Counted from the first letter of the stretch, positions 22,966 through 35,035 are shown. The stretch: 64,000 nt of DNA from Bryum argenteum (GCA_037043015.1 CM073328.1:14977495-15041494), one strand, 5' to 3'. The notes: a model not told the origin generated them from the sequence alone. Made by a program: numbers and translations.

Positions 22966-23699
22966 ACACCTCCTGGTTGATACCAGGAGTTGCTTCACTA
23001 TTGGCTGGGTTTAGGATTGACCCTTTCTATTCAGCTTTTGGTGCCTAAGAGACAATGGACATTGTGAGGGGGTTTTGGGTGGAGTTTATAGGACTATTGA
23101 TGAGCGCAGGCGACAGTTGGAGGGTGCCCGTGAATAGATAGCTCGCCATTAGTAACTTGCTCCGACAGTGCAGGGCCTTGGAATAGGCCAATAACCACCT
23201 AATATTATACTGTGCGATAAAGACCAAAGTTTTTATGTTTTTCGGGGGGGGGTCTCTTTTTTTCAAAAATGGTTGTATTGTGGTGAAAACAGAAGTGGGT
23301 TTTGAGCAAACCGACTACTTGGTTATTCGTCTATTCCTTTGGGAGATCCTTTTCCCTTGGCCCTCGGCTATGGTGGTTTCTGACATTGAATCATATCAAC
23401 ATGCATACACTATATACCATTTTTTGTTTATCAAGTTGAAGTACTCGTTACCGTCCCTGTTTTGGGCCTCAACTTTGGATAGTGGGTTGGTACTTGGAAA
23501 CCACAAAGTTCGGATTTCTTTTTGCATGCATTTTCTGAAGTTGGTGAGTCTTCATTGATACCAATATTCGTGGGAAGCATACTTGATGGAAAGAAACTCA
23601 ATTTTCACGTATTTAAATTTTTAGGAGAACTTATTATAGAAGATAGATAGATAGATAGAAACTTCGGTCCCATTTAAAGAGGCTCGCATGAATGAAGTA
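22966..23699. other. Spacer
   Basis: No gene is supported. The 107-codon frame at 23235-23558 has no recognisable motif and begins in a homopolymer-rich stretch. A short GATA run is at 23640-23660. Confidence 0.4.
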
Positions 23700-23935
23700 T
23701 CCGTTTGTAATGCTAATAACCCGATGTCCACCGGACAAGGGGAAAGTGGAACAATACTACTTCCCCCTTTCGAGGGTGGACTCTATAACTACACTAGTTT
23801 CTAACTAGTTACTAGTGCCTTGAATATACTTGACATAGTATCCTCCCAAAGGGCTTTGAGGTACTCATACAACAAGGTTTAAAGACCCCCCACCATAGTT
23901 GGGTGGACTATGGTGGTGAAGAACTAATACCAGAA
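23700..23935 (+). repeat. Dispersed repeat family C, copy 2
   Basis: Carries CTAGTTACTAGTGCCTTGA, CAAAGGGCTTTGAGGTACT and ACCATAGTTGGGTGGACTAT in the family order. More diverged than copies 3 and 4. Confidence 0.6.
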
Positions 23936-24641
23936 CAAATTTCAACATCAAGTCTCCAACTAGGGAACTTTTTAGCTTTGTCTTGAGTTTAATTGATGCA
24001 ACATCATTGTAAATCTTATCAAAATATGGGCATGTTGTTCATATCAAAAACAAAACTCCTTGTACAAAAATGTATATCATTACTTCGCACCATCTTCGTT
24101 TGATTCAAGATTTGTATCATATATAATAATATAATTGACTTGTTTTAAAATCAATCTTAATAAATCTTGTCTGTAAGATAAAGAAAGATAGATGTGGGTG
24201 TTGAAAGTTTTACCCCTTCATTCAAGATGTCAACATTTGATAACAATGATACATCAAGGACATCATGGAGGTTACTTGATCTCATTCTAAAAATTTTAAG
24301 ATCAAACTTCATAGTTACTTGTGCGATGTATATATGTAAGTAAAAGGGATGCTTTTTAAGGGGAGCCAAGCCAATTAAACCCATGAGAGGATTTTTTTCC
24401 CTCTTGAAGCCCTTTGAACAATTTAACTCCCATTGTAAATCCCTTATAACTCCAAAAATAAATAGATAAATAATAATAATAAAAATAAATAAAATCCAAC
24501 TTCATTTTATAAAAACCATTATAGTTAAATGATTAGTAATACCATAGTTCATTTTTTTCCTCAAAGGTTCTCAACATTCTCATTCTAGAGTTCATCTCAG
24601 AAATCTTTTAGGAAAAGAATGTAATCACAATCTACTCAAGG
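23936..24641. other. Spacer
   Basis: AT-rich, with a simple AATAAATAATAAT-type stretch at 24455-24495. No gene is supported. Confidence 0.45.
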
Positions 24642-24787
24642 AACCATCTTGATGATCTCATTGGAGGAGAGGGCTCGGGTTATATTCTTGAACATGTGAT
24701 CTTCAAGAAACCTTTAGCAAACTAAACTCTCATTGGTTTGAGGTTATAACTCGAGCCCTCTCCACCAATGAGATCATCAAGATGGTT
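24642..24787. mobile_element. 146-bp foldback element
   Basis: The two arms, starting AACCATCTTGATGATCTCAT and ending in its reverse complement, pair over about 45 bp with two small bulges (GAGAGGGCTCG against CGAGCCCTCTC), leaving a loop of about 50 bp. A second small inverted pair, TTCTTGAAAATAAT/ATTATTTTCAAGAA, lies at 24851-24899. No target duplication is obvious. Confidence 0.65.
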
Positions 24788-24964
24788 ATGAAGTATGCAC
24801 TCAATGATTCCTCAAATAGATTGTGTCCGGCAACTTGTTCGACGTAACATATTCTTGAAAATAATCTCGCCACTCCCGCACTTCAATTATTTTCAAGAAC
24901 TTGTTCCGTTACACCGGTTAGCTCGTCTAGAATACAACTCACAATTCTTGTTGTGCCTTGTGGA

Positions 24965-25215
24965 TAAAGAAGAAGAGAAACTCCAACCTATTTTAAGGCC
25001 AACGTGAATAGAGTGTTTGGATGTTTGTCCGGAGGTCATCACATCATCGGCAGGACTACTAGCCCCTCTCAGGAAGAACACTATGCTAGTTCCTACCTAG
25101 CCACTAGTGCCTTAGAGATACCCAACATGGTATCCCAGAAAGGACTTTGAGGTACCCATAGAATGAGGTCCAAGAACCCACACCATAGTTGGGTGGACTA
25201 TGGTAGTGCCCTGAG
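24965..25215 (+). repeat. Dispersed repeat family C, copy 3
   Basis: Runs from AACTCCAACCTATTTTAAGG through GAGGTCATCACATCATCGGC and CTATGCTAGTTCCTACCTAG to ACCATAGTTGGGTGGACTAT, co-linear with copy 4. Confidence 0.7.
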
Positions 25216-25729
25216 TGCATATCATTGAGAATAGGTAGACCAAGCATTTTATTCACGCCAATTCCAAAAGGACGTGATGTTCTTATTTATTTATTTATTT
25301 AGGAATACAACCTTAGCATCCTGTATTGAGGATAACAAAAGCATCTCTAAATCATATTCTTTGACTTTGGCTAGGGGTGTAGTAGGGTTGACAAAGTGTA
25401 GCCCTACCAGAACATGCATCTGGTAGGGAGCCCTGACAGGCTAGGGTTTTCAATAAATTTCGGATCAAGCTTCCATGGAGGTTCTTTATTTATATCAAAA
25501 GAATCTCTGTGTAACGTTCCAGAAGGATTTTGTGTTACAAGTTGGGCTCAGTGCCATCGTTGGAATTGTTTGAATTCTTGTGCACAATTCCAATGGAAGA
25601 TTATCCAAGAGAGAATATGTTATCCTGACATTTGTGTGGATATGGTAACAGTGCCGAACATTTAAGGACCACAAACCGCATAGTCTATGCAATTTTGTTT
25701 TCATTTTTGAATTTTGGTGTACAAAGGAG
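25216..25729. other. Spacer between two family C copies
   Basis: Open frames exist on both strands at 25414-25740, with a Cys/Trp-containing stretch, but no motif I can name. The position between two direct copies of family C raises the possibility that it is the interior of a larger element. Confidence 0.3.
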
Positions 25730-26060
25730 AGAAACTCCAACCTATTCAGAGGCCGGCGTGAGTTGATTGTTTGTTCGACCTATCCTTGAATGTATGCATG
25801 GAGGTCATCACACCAATGGCGGGACTACTAACTCCTCTCGGGGTGAACACTATGCTAGTTCCTACCTAGCCACTACTGCTTTAGACATACCCCGACATGA
25901 TATCCTCCCAAAGGGCTTTGAGGTACCCATACAACGAGGTTCAAGAACCCCCACACCACAGTTGGGTGGACTATGGTGGTGAACACCACGCGGGCATGGG
26001 GAATAAAACCCACAACCTCCTCAAAGGGGCCATGAGCCCCAACCTCCAAGCTAAGGCTTG
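25730..26060 (+). repeat. Dispersed repeat family C, copy 4
   Basis: The longest copy: AACTCCAACCTATTCAGAGG, GGAGGTCATCACACC, GAACACTATGCTAGTTCCTA, CAAAGGGCTTTGAGGTACCC, CCACAGTTGGGTGGACTATG, then a tail with AACCTCCTCAAAGGGGCCAT. It has no ends that look like transposon termini. Confidence 0.65.
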
Positions 26061-26109
26061 TGTTGCCTTGAATTTTAGAGTACCTAGAAGTTGGATATGA
26101 AGTAAGTGT

Positions 26110-26296
26110 CACTAGTGTATCAGTGGTTTTTGGGGGTGGAGCGAGTAGACCCAAAGTGGCACAAAGGACCCAAGCTTGTGCCACTTCTAGGTACATTGAA
26201 ATTCAACTTTGTGCTACTTCTAGGTACATTGAAATTCAACTTTGTGCCACTTCGGGTCTACTCGCTCCTTCCCCAAAAACCACTTATGCACTAGTG
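26110..26296. mobile_element. 187-bp CACTA-type MITE
   Basis: Ends are CACTAGTG on both sides, with inverted arms (AGTGGTTTTTGGGG against CCCCAAAAACCACT; GAGCGAGTAGACCC against GGGTCTACTCGCTC). A perfect 3-bp duplication TGT flanks it at 26107-26109 and 26297-26299. CACTA ends plus a 3-bp duplication define the CACTA (En/Spm) type. The loop contains two tandem copies of a 32-bp unit with TAGGTACATTGAAATTCAAC. Confidence 0.85.
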
Positions 26297-26299
26297 TGT

Positions 26300-27000
26300 G
26301 CTCAATGACTTCTCAATTTTTTCTAATTAGTAAGCGCACTAAAAGGGAGTCAATTTAGGTGTATGCGAAAAATTTGTAAGAATATGAACAATTTGGAATA
26401 ATGGCCAAAAACCGTTTAGTCTAAAATGTACATGCACAACACATTGATAATTCAATGAGGAAGCTATAATGTATATCCTAATTTAATGGGGCCACTAGAT
26501 GGCTTCTCACGCTTCACTGTTTTCAAGCACTGCACCTTAGGGTGTGCGGTCTAAGGTGCATCTTCAACTCTTCCATCTAAATTTCATAACTAACAAAGGT
26601 AGTCTGCTCAACAACTAGTTGAATTTCTAACCAACAAGCTCAATAGGGGTTGGCCAAGGGAATCAATATTGGAATATGAGTGAAGTATGTAACGTAAGAG
26701 CACCTATTTTTGTGAAATTAAGGAATTCACTATGCTTAAAGTGATCAAATAGGCGAGTTACTATTTTTGAGGGATTAACAAATAGAAAAAACAAAGTTTC
26801 CTTATTTTTGTGGTATTTTTAGGCACTTATATATGCAACTACAATTTTAGAAAGGACAAATATAGGTACATTTACAGTTGTTCACCCTACTGCATGTACA
26901 TATGAGGAACATCTTATCCAAACAAATACAAAAAACATGTTTTTCCAACTTTGAGCATTATGATCACACAAATAGAAAAGGAAATTGAATTCAAGATTTA
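26300..27000. other. Spacer
   Basis: No gene is supported. Near 26945-26985 there is a TTGAGCATTATGATC block related to the TTAA-family interior. Confidence 0.4.
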
Positions 27001-27517
27001 AGGCCCCTTTACACTATGGACCAAGAGCCATGACCAAGAAAATCAAAATTACTTTCATGGTCATGGCTCTTGATCAAGAGCCGTGACCATGATAAATCCA
27101 AAATGAACTTTTGAGTGGCTTGGTCACTCTTGTAGAGTAAAGTGGATTTGGGACAAATTTAAGCTAAATTTTCTAATATAAATCTTCATCATTCTCTTCT
27201 TTACACTCCTCTTTTTTCCTCCTTCCTCCTTAAATACTTGAACACTAGCCAATCAATGATTTTTGAGCCTCATAGTCTCCTTGATTGCAATTGAGTTGAC
27301 AGAGGCATTTGCTTCAACTCAACTATAATCAAGGAGACCATGAAAATATTATCCACTATGGAAAAATTTGCATACTTTGGGGACCTCAAAGTTCGTGGTC
27401 ATTCTCCTTAGTTCAAGGTAGTGTGAAGCCAAATGGGACCAAGAGCACTATACTCCCCAATCATAAATCTCACAAGGCCATGGTCAATTTTCATGGTCTA
27501 TAGTGTAAAGCGACCCT
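27001..27517. mobile_element. About 517-bp foldback element
   Basis: Outer ends AGGCCCCTTTACACTATGGA and GACCCT-preceded TAGTGTAAAGC are inverted copies with a few mismatches; inner arms repeat GGTCATGGCTCTTG and its complement. The centre (27275-27345) is itself a hairpin, with TCCTTGATTGCAATTGAGTTG against CAACTCAACTATAATCAAGGA. Superfamily not determined; no target duplication was recognised. Confidence 0.6.
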
Positions 27518-28391
27518 CAGAGTACTTGTACATGTACAAATTAGGTACCTCAAAACATATCATAAGAGATGAAAATATTCACCTCACTTAAAAAGAGAAA
27601 AAGTTTGAAATTAAACCATAAAATAAAGACCTCTCTTCTTTCGAAATCAAAGAAATAAGATTCACTATCTCTAAAAATAATAATAAATAAATACATGTAA
27701 CCGAGTCTCTTCAAGTCTCGATCAGACAAAACCCTGTTGCACAACCAGGTTCATAGAACTTGAACATTATTTTCTAATCAAACTGATAAGCAGTTGTTTT
27801 AAATTTAAACCCATGACCGGTATTTCATGATTGGAGTAACCTTTTTAACCAAGATAAAACATGAAACGTTTAGTCAAAATACAAATATTTTAAAATCTGA
27901 CCATGAAAATGCGGCCATGTGCCCAGTTCCGTGGTTATGTTGGATTGTCCAGATGTAAATTAGGTCATTGCAAAATCACCTCAATTAGCCCAATCTCGGG
28001 AATTTGTGTTTTCATTTCAAATTATTTCGGATTTTCTATTTTTTAACGTTAATATCTGATTTGAAGGGCAGCATGGTGCGTTACTTGAATATTCTTTAGC
28101 TGCTGCCCGGAACGCTATTCACTAATCCGGGAGTTCAAAACCTTTTGTCATATTCGTCCCACACACGTAGTTATCTATGGTTGGAGCCAAGGTTACAGGA
28201 GTACGAGAATACGTATAACGTATTTATGCTTTAAATTATATGTTATTGAGAACAAGTATGATTCCCGTCGTCTCGACGGAAAAGGTCTTTACATGGTACT
28301 TTTAAAAAAGTATCCCGTGTCTACCATTTCCTCAAACGGTTTGTTTTTCTCCCTTTTTCTCTCTCTTAATTCATATTTTTTTATAACATAA
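27518..28391. other. Spacer
   Basis: No gene is supported. Confidence 0.4.
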
Positions 28392-28516
28392 AAGAAGATA
28401 GGTAGGTTGGTAAGTTCGTAGGTTGGTAAGTTCGTAGGTTGATAAGTTCGTAGGTTGGTAAGTTCGTAGGTTGATAAGTTCGTAGGTTGATGAGTTTGTA
28501 GGTTGATAGGTTGGTA
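28392..28516. repeat. 16-bp minisatellite
   Basis: About seven copies of a 16-bp unit with consensus GTAGGTTGGTAAGTTC; some units have GATAAG in place of GGTAAG. On the minus strand it encodes the apparent repeat TNLPTYEL, which is an artefact of the minisatellite and not a gene. Confidence 0.9.
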
Positions 28517-29089
28517 CATTGGTGGGTAGGAAGGACCGCCAAACGATATTTTGTTATAGAAGTAGATTATTTTTGTACATACAAATATCCAAGATTAGAA
28601 TATTTCTAAAGCATCATAGGTACAAAGAGAAATGTATGTGTGGAATAATTGTGACACAATCAAGGAATATTCTCTCTCTTGAAGAGAAGGAGGAAAAACT
28701 ACTACAAAGAATTGCAAAACACAAAGATCAAGAGGCAAATTTGACTAAGAAGTTATGAAACCCTAATGAGATGTTGAAGCCCACATGACGCTTCGTGTGC
28801 ACATTTTCGCTCAAGCTTGATTGTGAAAATCAATCTTGAGCAACCTCGTCGACCAAGGCTAAGGTGCATTTGTAAATTAAATCTCCAATCCCTAAAATTG
28901 AAGAGGGTAGGGACCAATCAAGGCCATGCAAAACTGTGTTGTAGACAAGTTGCTTTCCATCCTTGCAACCCTACGTCGCAATCGAGGACCTCAAAACAAA
29001 CGCTTGGCAGGATGCATAGATTAAAGGCAAAAATGCCAAAGCGGTGCCCCGAAGGAGCTCCGCTTCTCCCTCCTCTCAGAAGAATTTAA
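28517..29089. other. Spacer
   Basis: No gene is supported; short frames at 28519-28758 and 28817-29089 lack motifs. Confidence 0.4.
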
Positions 29090-29937
29090 GACAAGAATTC
29101 TTCGATTACAAAGTCTAGTTTGTGCAGGAAAACTTGCAAAGCAATCAATTGAAGTATGAATTAATTGCATGCATTTTAGTAAAGGCAACTCTTGGTTTCG
29201 GGATTCCAAACAAAGACATGTCTTCTCATTGCAAGCAAATCATGTGAAATCAAAGTTAGTTTTTTATAAATTTTTTCTTCGGAAGGATGATCTTGTGATG
29301 ATTCCCAACAACTTTAGTTGAAATACTCTTGATCTAAATAACTTATGTAATGGCTTTGCAATATTTTTCCTACAATGAAAAAATGTGAAAAATGGACGAT
29401 TGCTGAGGAGCTATATATCCTCATCGGACAATTAGACTTTGACTTTACTTTTTGAGATGGATTCCAATTAGAATCTAGTTTAAGTGGTAGAAACCTATAG
29501 ATGCTATGGAGATAAGGCATGGATTAGAGTGCAAAGGGTCTACTTTAGGACTATTTGTCCTCTGTAAAATTTTTGGCACTTCTCATAGTTGCAAGGCTAT
29601 TATTTGAGGCAAGAAATTTTTTTGATGAATTTTTATGTGCAATGGTGTTATTGAGATGACGGTGAACAACTTCTTGATTGGTAAGTTTTTCATTGCAATT
29701 GGCGAATTGATAGAATTTCCACTCCAAAGTGAAATCGATGGATCTTTGCAGTATATTTTTGGTACTAATATGTTATGATCTCGCAAATCATGAGGATTCA
29801 TGCTCACAACAATTTTTATTACAAGTTTATACGGTTACGATCTAAACAACTTTTCTTAATTTTCATCTATGACGCTTTCTTTGAAAATGTGTTTTTTGGC
29901 TAAAAATAGGGTGGGACGTATAGGCATCAAGGAGTTA
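29090..29937. mobile_element. Old near-full copy of TTAA family A
   Basis: About 850 bp is co-linear with the reverse complement of 7008-7980 (shared TATGAATTAATxGCATGCA, AAAAATGGACGATTGC-type block, GAAATTTTTTTGATGAATTT). Both termini are eroded; the right end reads GGGACGTATAGGCATC with AGTTAA beyond. Short fragments of the same open frames as the full copy survive. Confidence 0.65.
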
Positions 29938-30954
29938 AAGTAAGTATATATTCTCTTTGGGAGATACTTTCGAAATGGGCATATGGTATGTGCACACTTC
30001 GTATTAGAAGCAATTAGGAATGAATTCAAACACACATACCGTATGTAATGAATTATATTTATTGCAATTAATACAATAACATTGTTGAGAATGTCAAGTG
30101 TGAACGTATCTCTGAACCCTAGTGAAATGAACTTCTACTAGTCACAAAAATGGATACGAGGAAAGAGTTATCTTATTTTCAAAAGTCCACCCTTTAGCAT
30201 AGTTTTTGCTAGCAATCGCTTCCAAACCCATTCCAACAATGTATGTTATTGACTGCTAAGGTGAATTACATAGTTTACAATCCCTAACTTCAGCTTTCCT
30301 AAATTCTTCAAACATAAAAGGATAGGTTTTTGAATGGCTCAATCTTGAATTAAGCCCAAGTGTTGCTACTAAAATTCGATACAAAATTAAATTGGTCTTT
30401 GCATAACCCAAAATAGAACCTTACTTTAGAGTAATATTTTCTACCGAACTGCTCCACTAGTGAACCTACGGTATGACTAGACCAATCAAGTACACCGAAT
30501 ACTTGCATAGCACACCCAAGTGAACATAAAATGCTAATATGGGGTGTACTTGCTCGATCTACTCACACCACTTTTCCACAAGAGGGAACTTTAAATTAAA
30601 ATAATAAACATCATAAAAGCTACAAGATAAAGTCCCCCCAAAAAATGCAAAACTAAATTTAATATTACCACAAGAAAATGACACGTTTAAAGCAATGACC
30701 ATAGCAACTTTGCATGCAAATGTTGATTTATTTTATGATTATTGATTGGCTCGTTTATGGGGAACACAAAAGCCATAGAGTACCGTACGAAACACACAAT
30801 GTTTCCTGGGAGGGAAATAATGCTATTTTTAGTAACCCACTTTATAGTACAATGCAAAATTATTTTAGACAAAGACTTATTTAATTCTTTTAATTCCATT
30901 GAACAAGATGGTTGCATGAAAGGCATTGATTTGGTTCACCTGATTCCCTTCGGT
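29938..30954. other. Spacer
   Basis: No gene is supported. Frames on both strands at 30687-30966 overlap each other and lack motifs. Confidence 0.4.
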
Positions 30955-32066
30955 ACTGGAACATGAGGAGGGGCCGGCACCCCTCGCGAGGTCCCATTTC
31001 TCATCCAATCTAGTCTTCTTTCATCCAATTTGTAATTTTTCATCCAAGTTATTGGTGCTGGAACATGAGGCTGCTGAATGAGGGGGCCCGCACCCCCCAT
31101 GAGGCCACCTCGCGAGGTCCCGTTTCTCATCCAGTCTAGTATATTTTCATCTAACTTTGTCTATTTTCATCCATTCGTCATCTAAGGTATCGTTTCTCAT
31201 CCATATTTTTGTCCTCGAGGTCTCGTTCTCGCATTCAATTTGGTATCCTTACCAACTTCGAGGTCTTATTCTCAAGCCAATGCTCCCCATGAGGCCACCT
31301 TTGAGGTCCCAATTTAGTATGCACCCAATCTTTGAGGTCCCGATTCGCATTCAATTTAAGTACCTCTCCAATCTTCAAGGATGCGCTTTTCATCCAAATT
31401 TAACTTCGAGGTCTCATTACTCATCCAAATTAGCATCTCAACAAACTCGAGGTCTCATTTTTCATCCAAATTAGCATCTCAACAAACTCGAGGTCTCGTT
31501 TTCTGACGTAATTTAGTAACCTACCCAATTTCGAGGTCTCATTCTCATCCACTTTAGGTAAGTGCTCCCCATGTGGTCCATCAATCTAGTATGCAGCCAA
31601 TCTTTGAGGTTCAATTTATCATCTAATTTAGTAAGCAATCAGTCTCTAAGGTGATATTTTTGTAATATATTATTTGGTTCAATAACAAGAATCTTTAAGG
31701 TCTTATTTTCTCATTTATTTTTTGAAGTCCCGTATTCTCTTCTAATTTAGTGTGAACTCAAACATCGAGGTCTCATTTTTTTAATGAGTTTTAGGAATGA
31801 GGCATGAGGCCACCTTTGAGGTCTCATATCTCATCTAATTTAGTATGCACCCAAACGACAAGGTCTAATTTCTCATCCAATTTAGTATGCACCCAAACTA
31901 CACGGTCCCATTTCTCATCCATTTTGAAATCCTCCAAGGCTCCCAAGCTTTGAGGTCTCAATTTTCATGCACTTTTGTATAATCCCCAACTTCGAGGACT
32001 ATAGTTCAGAATCCTCCCAGTATCTGAGGTGTCGTTTTTCATCCAATTTAGTAAACATCCAGTCTG
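30955..32066. repeat. Degenerate satellite-like array, about 1.1 kb
   Basis: Many irregular copies of a unit of roughly 35-45 bp with consensus parts CGAGGTCTCATTTCTCATCC and AATTTAGTATGCACCCAA fill this interval. At the left end two larger units share GCTGGAACATGAGG-like text with CTCGCGAGGTCCC. The copies are diverged, so the array is old. The small open frames in it (such as 31157-31474) are by-products. Confidence 0.8.
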
Positions 32067-32148
32067 TGCATACAGCAGTTCACGATTTAAATAATGTTGA
32101 GACTGTTATCATTGCACAATGAACATCCAGCCTTGCATTGTTTAAATT

Positions 32149-32269
32149 TGGGGGTAATTTGGGGGTAATTTGGGGGTAATTTGGGGGTAATTTGGGGGTA
32201 ATTTGGGGGTAATTTGGGGGTAATGTGGGTGTAATTTGGGGGTAATGTGGGGGTAATTTGGGGGTAATA
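32149..32269. repeat. 11-bp minisatellite, about eleven copies
   Basis: Tandem TTTGGGGGTAA units, a few with GTG in place of TTT. One strand is G-rich in runs of five, which could form G-quadruplex structures. On the minus strand it gives an artefactual NYPQITPKLPP repeat. Confidence 0.9.
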
Positions 32270-32545
32270 GTTACAACAGTTAAATTCCGGAAACTGAGAA
32301 ATATGTACAACATTAATTCCCCATCCACACGAGGGAAAGGGGCACTTCTACATCAAATATGGAAATATGAATATTGTGTGAATTTACAAGTATCAAAGGA
32401 ATGTGGAAAGAGAAATGAAAGAGAAAGGTGTAATAGAAAATGAAATGAGAAAAAAAAAAAAAAATCAGAAAAGAAACAAGAAAAAATCTTTTAACTTCAA
32501 TCCTTATTTATAATCTCTTCCAGGACAAAGCTCTATGGTTTTACC

Positions 32546-32896
32546 CTTAAAGGTCCTTCCACTCCTCAATGGGCAACCCGAAATTGGATCTCAGCATCTT
32601 TTGGACTTGGGCAACATGAATAGTGCACTTTTTGAATTTTGGCAGCATGAATGAACCAATCAATGATGAGTTTGCAACCTCCTACAAGGTTTTGTGCAAT
32701 CCCAACCTACCTACCACAATCCTTTCAAAGCACAAATCATTCATACAAATTGCGATTTGAATTGTAGGATTTCACTTTGTAGATGCATCACAAAAAGGTG
32801 ACCATGATGATATAAAAAAATAAGTGAAAAATTGAGAATCGAAAGAGCTACAGACAAGATTCTGTTGGAAAACAGCCCGAGGGGCTGACAGGCGAC
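32546..32896. mobile_element. MITE family G, eroded copy
   Basis: Co-linear with 17472-17833 (TTGGATCTCAGCATCTTTTG, TGCAACCTCCTACAAGG, AATTGCGATTTGAATTGTA, AGAGCTACAGACAAGATTC). The left end reads TTACCCTTAAAGGTCC; the TTAA flanks have decayed. Confidence 0.7.
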
Positions 32897-33746
32897 TTCT
32901 AGAAACGGAACACTCTGTAGAGAAATTGAAGATCTTATATTACCTTTTTAATACCTGAAGGAGAGTGGCCTTATTTCATTGTAAAGCGTCTGAAGAAGTA
33001 GACAGTATATCCGCTTATTCTTTTCTCGAAGCTCCATCCAAAGAGAGTGTAAAGAGATAAGAAAATGTCAGAGCTCCTTCCACGGGACACTATCGATCTT
33101 GCCACAAGTGATAATTCAGTGATAGTTAAACATGAGAACAACCTCGAACTTGCACGGTTTCAATGATCGAGTCACTCTGATAACACATTCATTTGTGCAA
33201 ACAGGTCCTGCTGATCCTAAAAAGCTCTGAGTACGTATTGGAACGCTGAAAAGACTCACAATAGCTGATACTCAGCCACGGAATAACTCATCGAAATCCG
33301 CATCGAAACAGCCAAGAGCAGAGCTTAATACAAGATCATCCTTAAAAGATGTACACGTTTGTAAATGATAAATCGTAATTGCAGGTAAAGTCAATTTGAA
33401 AATTGGAATTGCAAAAGCAGCCTCCACTTTCAATTCTGCCACGAATGGACTGATTTTACATTCAACGTTAAAGAACGGCTTGATAATTGCTTGAGCAAAG
33501 AACGGTTAGGGTTTACCATATGTCACTACCGGTTGTTCCCTAGTATGACAGAAGACCATGAGACTCTAGAGTTAAGATCAATCCCGTTTGTTAATCTCAA
33601 AAGGAATTCATGTGATATTGCAGGCGTTTCTTCTCCTTCAACAAATTAGAAAAGTATATTGGCGTTCATTGATGATAAAGAAGGAATCTTGATTAGCCTA
33701 CTCTATGATTTTCGGGTGTTCTGTGGATTCCAAGCAAGTTACCTTA
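32897..33746. other. Spacer downstream of the glucanase
   Basis: No convincing gene. Composition is less AT-rich than the spacers to the left, and it could hold 3' untranslated sequence or a decayed gene, but no motif was seen. Confidence 0.35.
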
Positions 33747-34856
33747 TTAATTATTGTGACCATTGTATGTGGTCTTGCCAGTCAAATCAATTTTATACAT
33801 AGATTCTCCATGAGTATTCAAAAGACCCCAATTTTTCTCTGACGTTGCTCCCGATTTTTCATTTTCGTTGAAGAGAGAGAAGATGAAAGTTGGGATGAAT
33901 CTGTTTGGATGCATAGGTGTCCCACCAAATAATACTTTTCTCACTAATCTTTGATTGTATGTTTGGGCATTGGTAATGTTAGGTGCACCCATTTGATTCT
34001 CATCACCTTTGGTTGGCCATCCGGTTTCGCTAATAGCAATGCGTACATTCTCAAATCCATGTTCACTCATAGCCGAGTTCATTGCATCAAGTTGTGCATC
34101 CAATATATTTGTATAGACATGGCCATTATCTGATGTATGTGATGAATCTTCAAGAAGTGCGTAGTTCAAAGATACTCGTGGATAGTTTTGCCAATAAGTG
34201 TAGATTGGGTGCACATTCATGAATAGATAACCATTTGTTGATTGTAAAAATCGTAGCAATGGTAAAATGACGGACGCAAGAAGATCTTGTCGGAAAGTTG
34301 CTCTCGAAGGCAGTGAAAATGGTGGATAAGGCGCTTGTAAGACCTCAAGAGTAACAGTTGTTGAAATTTTCATCATATTTGACCAACCTCGTTTATCGAT
34401 TGAGGCATGGATGTTCTGCATGGCTGGAACGACTGATCCCCATATGGGTTGCAAATTCAATTGTCGAAATACTTCGTTTCCCACCACAATAGTTTCAATA
34501 TTTGTATTGGGATAATGTGTAGCGATTTTCTCTTGAACCCATCCATCAGCTGCATCCGTGCTTGAAGCAATATTTTCAATGTTGTCATTTGATACTCCAA
34601 CCACAACTTCCAAACCACTATGTGCTAGAGCACTTAGAATTGTATGATCCGGGGTAAAAATCTTGACTTTTCCAATCTTCATGGGTTTAATTCTCCCGAT
34701 GACATTGTGAGGGTTCGGAAGATTGTTTCCTAGAGTTCCGTAATTGATACCAAGATTATGACTTTCAAGCGGTGCACTCGTAGCATTCATCGTGGCAAGT
34801 AAAAATGCACAAATCAAACTTTTTAAGATTAGTTTCAGATTAACAAGGAGTGCCAT
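33747..34856 (-). CDS. GH17 beta-1,3-glucanase (glucan endo-1,3-beta-D-glucosidase)
   Basis: A complete 369-residue frame starting at ATG 34856. Residues 1-28 are a hydrophobic signal peptide, so the enzyme is secreted to the cell wall or vacuole, where this family cleaves beta-1,3-glucans such as callose. The mature N terminus has the family hallmark LGINYGTLGNNLPNP (35-49). The proton donor lies in VVGNEVF (Glu128) and the nucleophile in ISETGWPT (Glu277); FSLFNENEK (326-334) and NWGLL (342-346) close the barrel. Length fits members without a carbohydrate-binding X8 module or long C-terminal extension. Many plant homologues have an intron within the signal peptide; none is needed here. All key residues are present, so it is probably functional. 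A long TA palindrome lies about 105 bp upstream. Confidence 0.93.
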   Translation of the reverse strand: MALLVNLKLILKSLICAFLLATMNATSAPLESHNLGINYGTLGNNLPNPHNVIGRIKPMKIGKVKIFTPDHTILSALAHSGLEVVVGVSNDNIENIASSTDAADGWVQEKIATHYPNTNIETIVVGNEVFRQLNLQPIWGSVVPAMQNIHASIDKRGWSNMMKISTTVTLEVLQAPYPPFSLPSRATFRQDLLASVILPLLRFLQSTNGYLFMNVHPIYTYWQNYPRVSLNYALLEDSSHTSDNGHVYTNILDAQLDAMNSAMSEHGFENVRIAISETGWPTKGDENQMGAPNITNAQTYNQRLVRKVLFGGTPMHPNRFIPTFIFSLFNENEKSGATSEKNWGLLNTHGESMYKIDLTGKTTYNGHNN

Positions 34857-34950
34857 TGTATGATATCAATGTAATTAAATGATAAGTTTGAGTTAGATTT
34901 GGAAAAAGAGATAATTGAATTTACACAAAAATGTTTTAGTGGAGATAAAA

Positions 34951-34955
34951 GTAAG

Positions 34956-35035
<80 letters not shown>

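Noticed and set aside
28392-32269. Minisatellites as a CRISPR array
   Set aside because: Units are directly adjacent with no unique spacers, and the context is eukaryotic.
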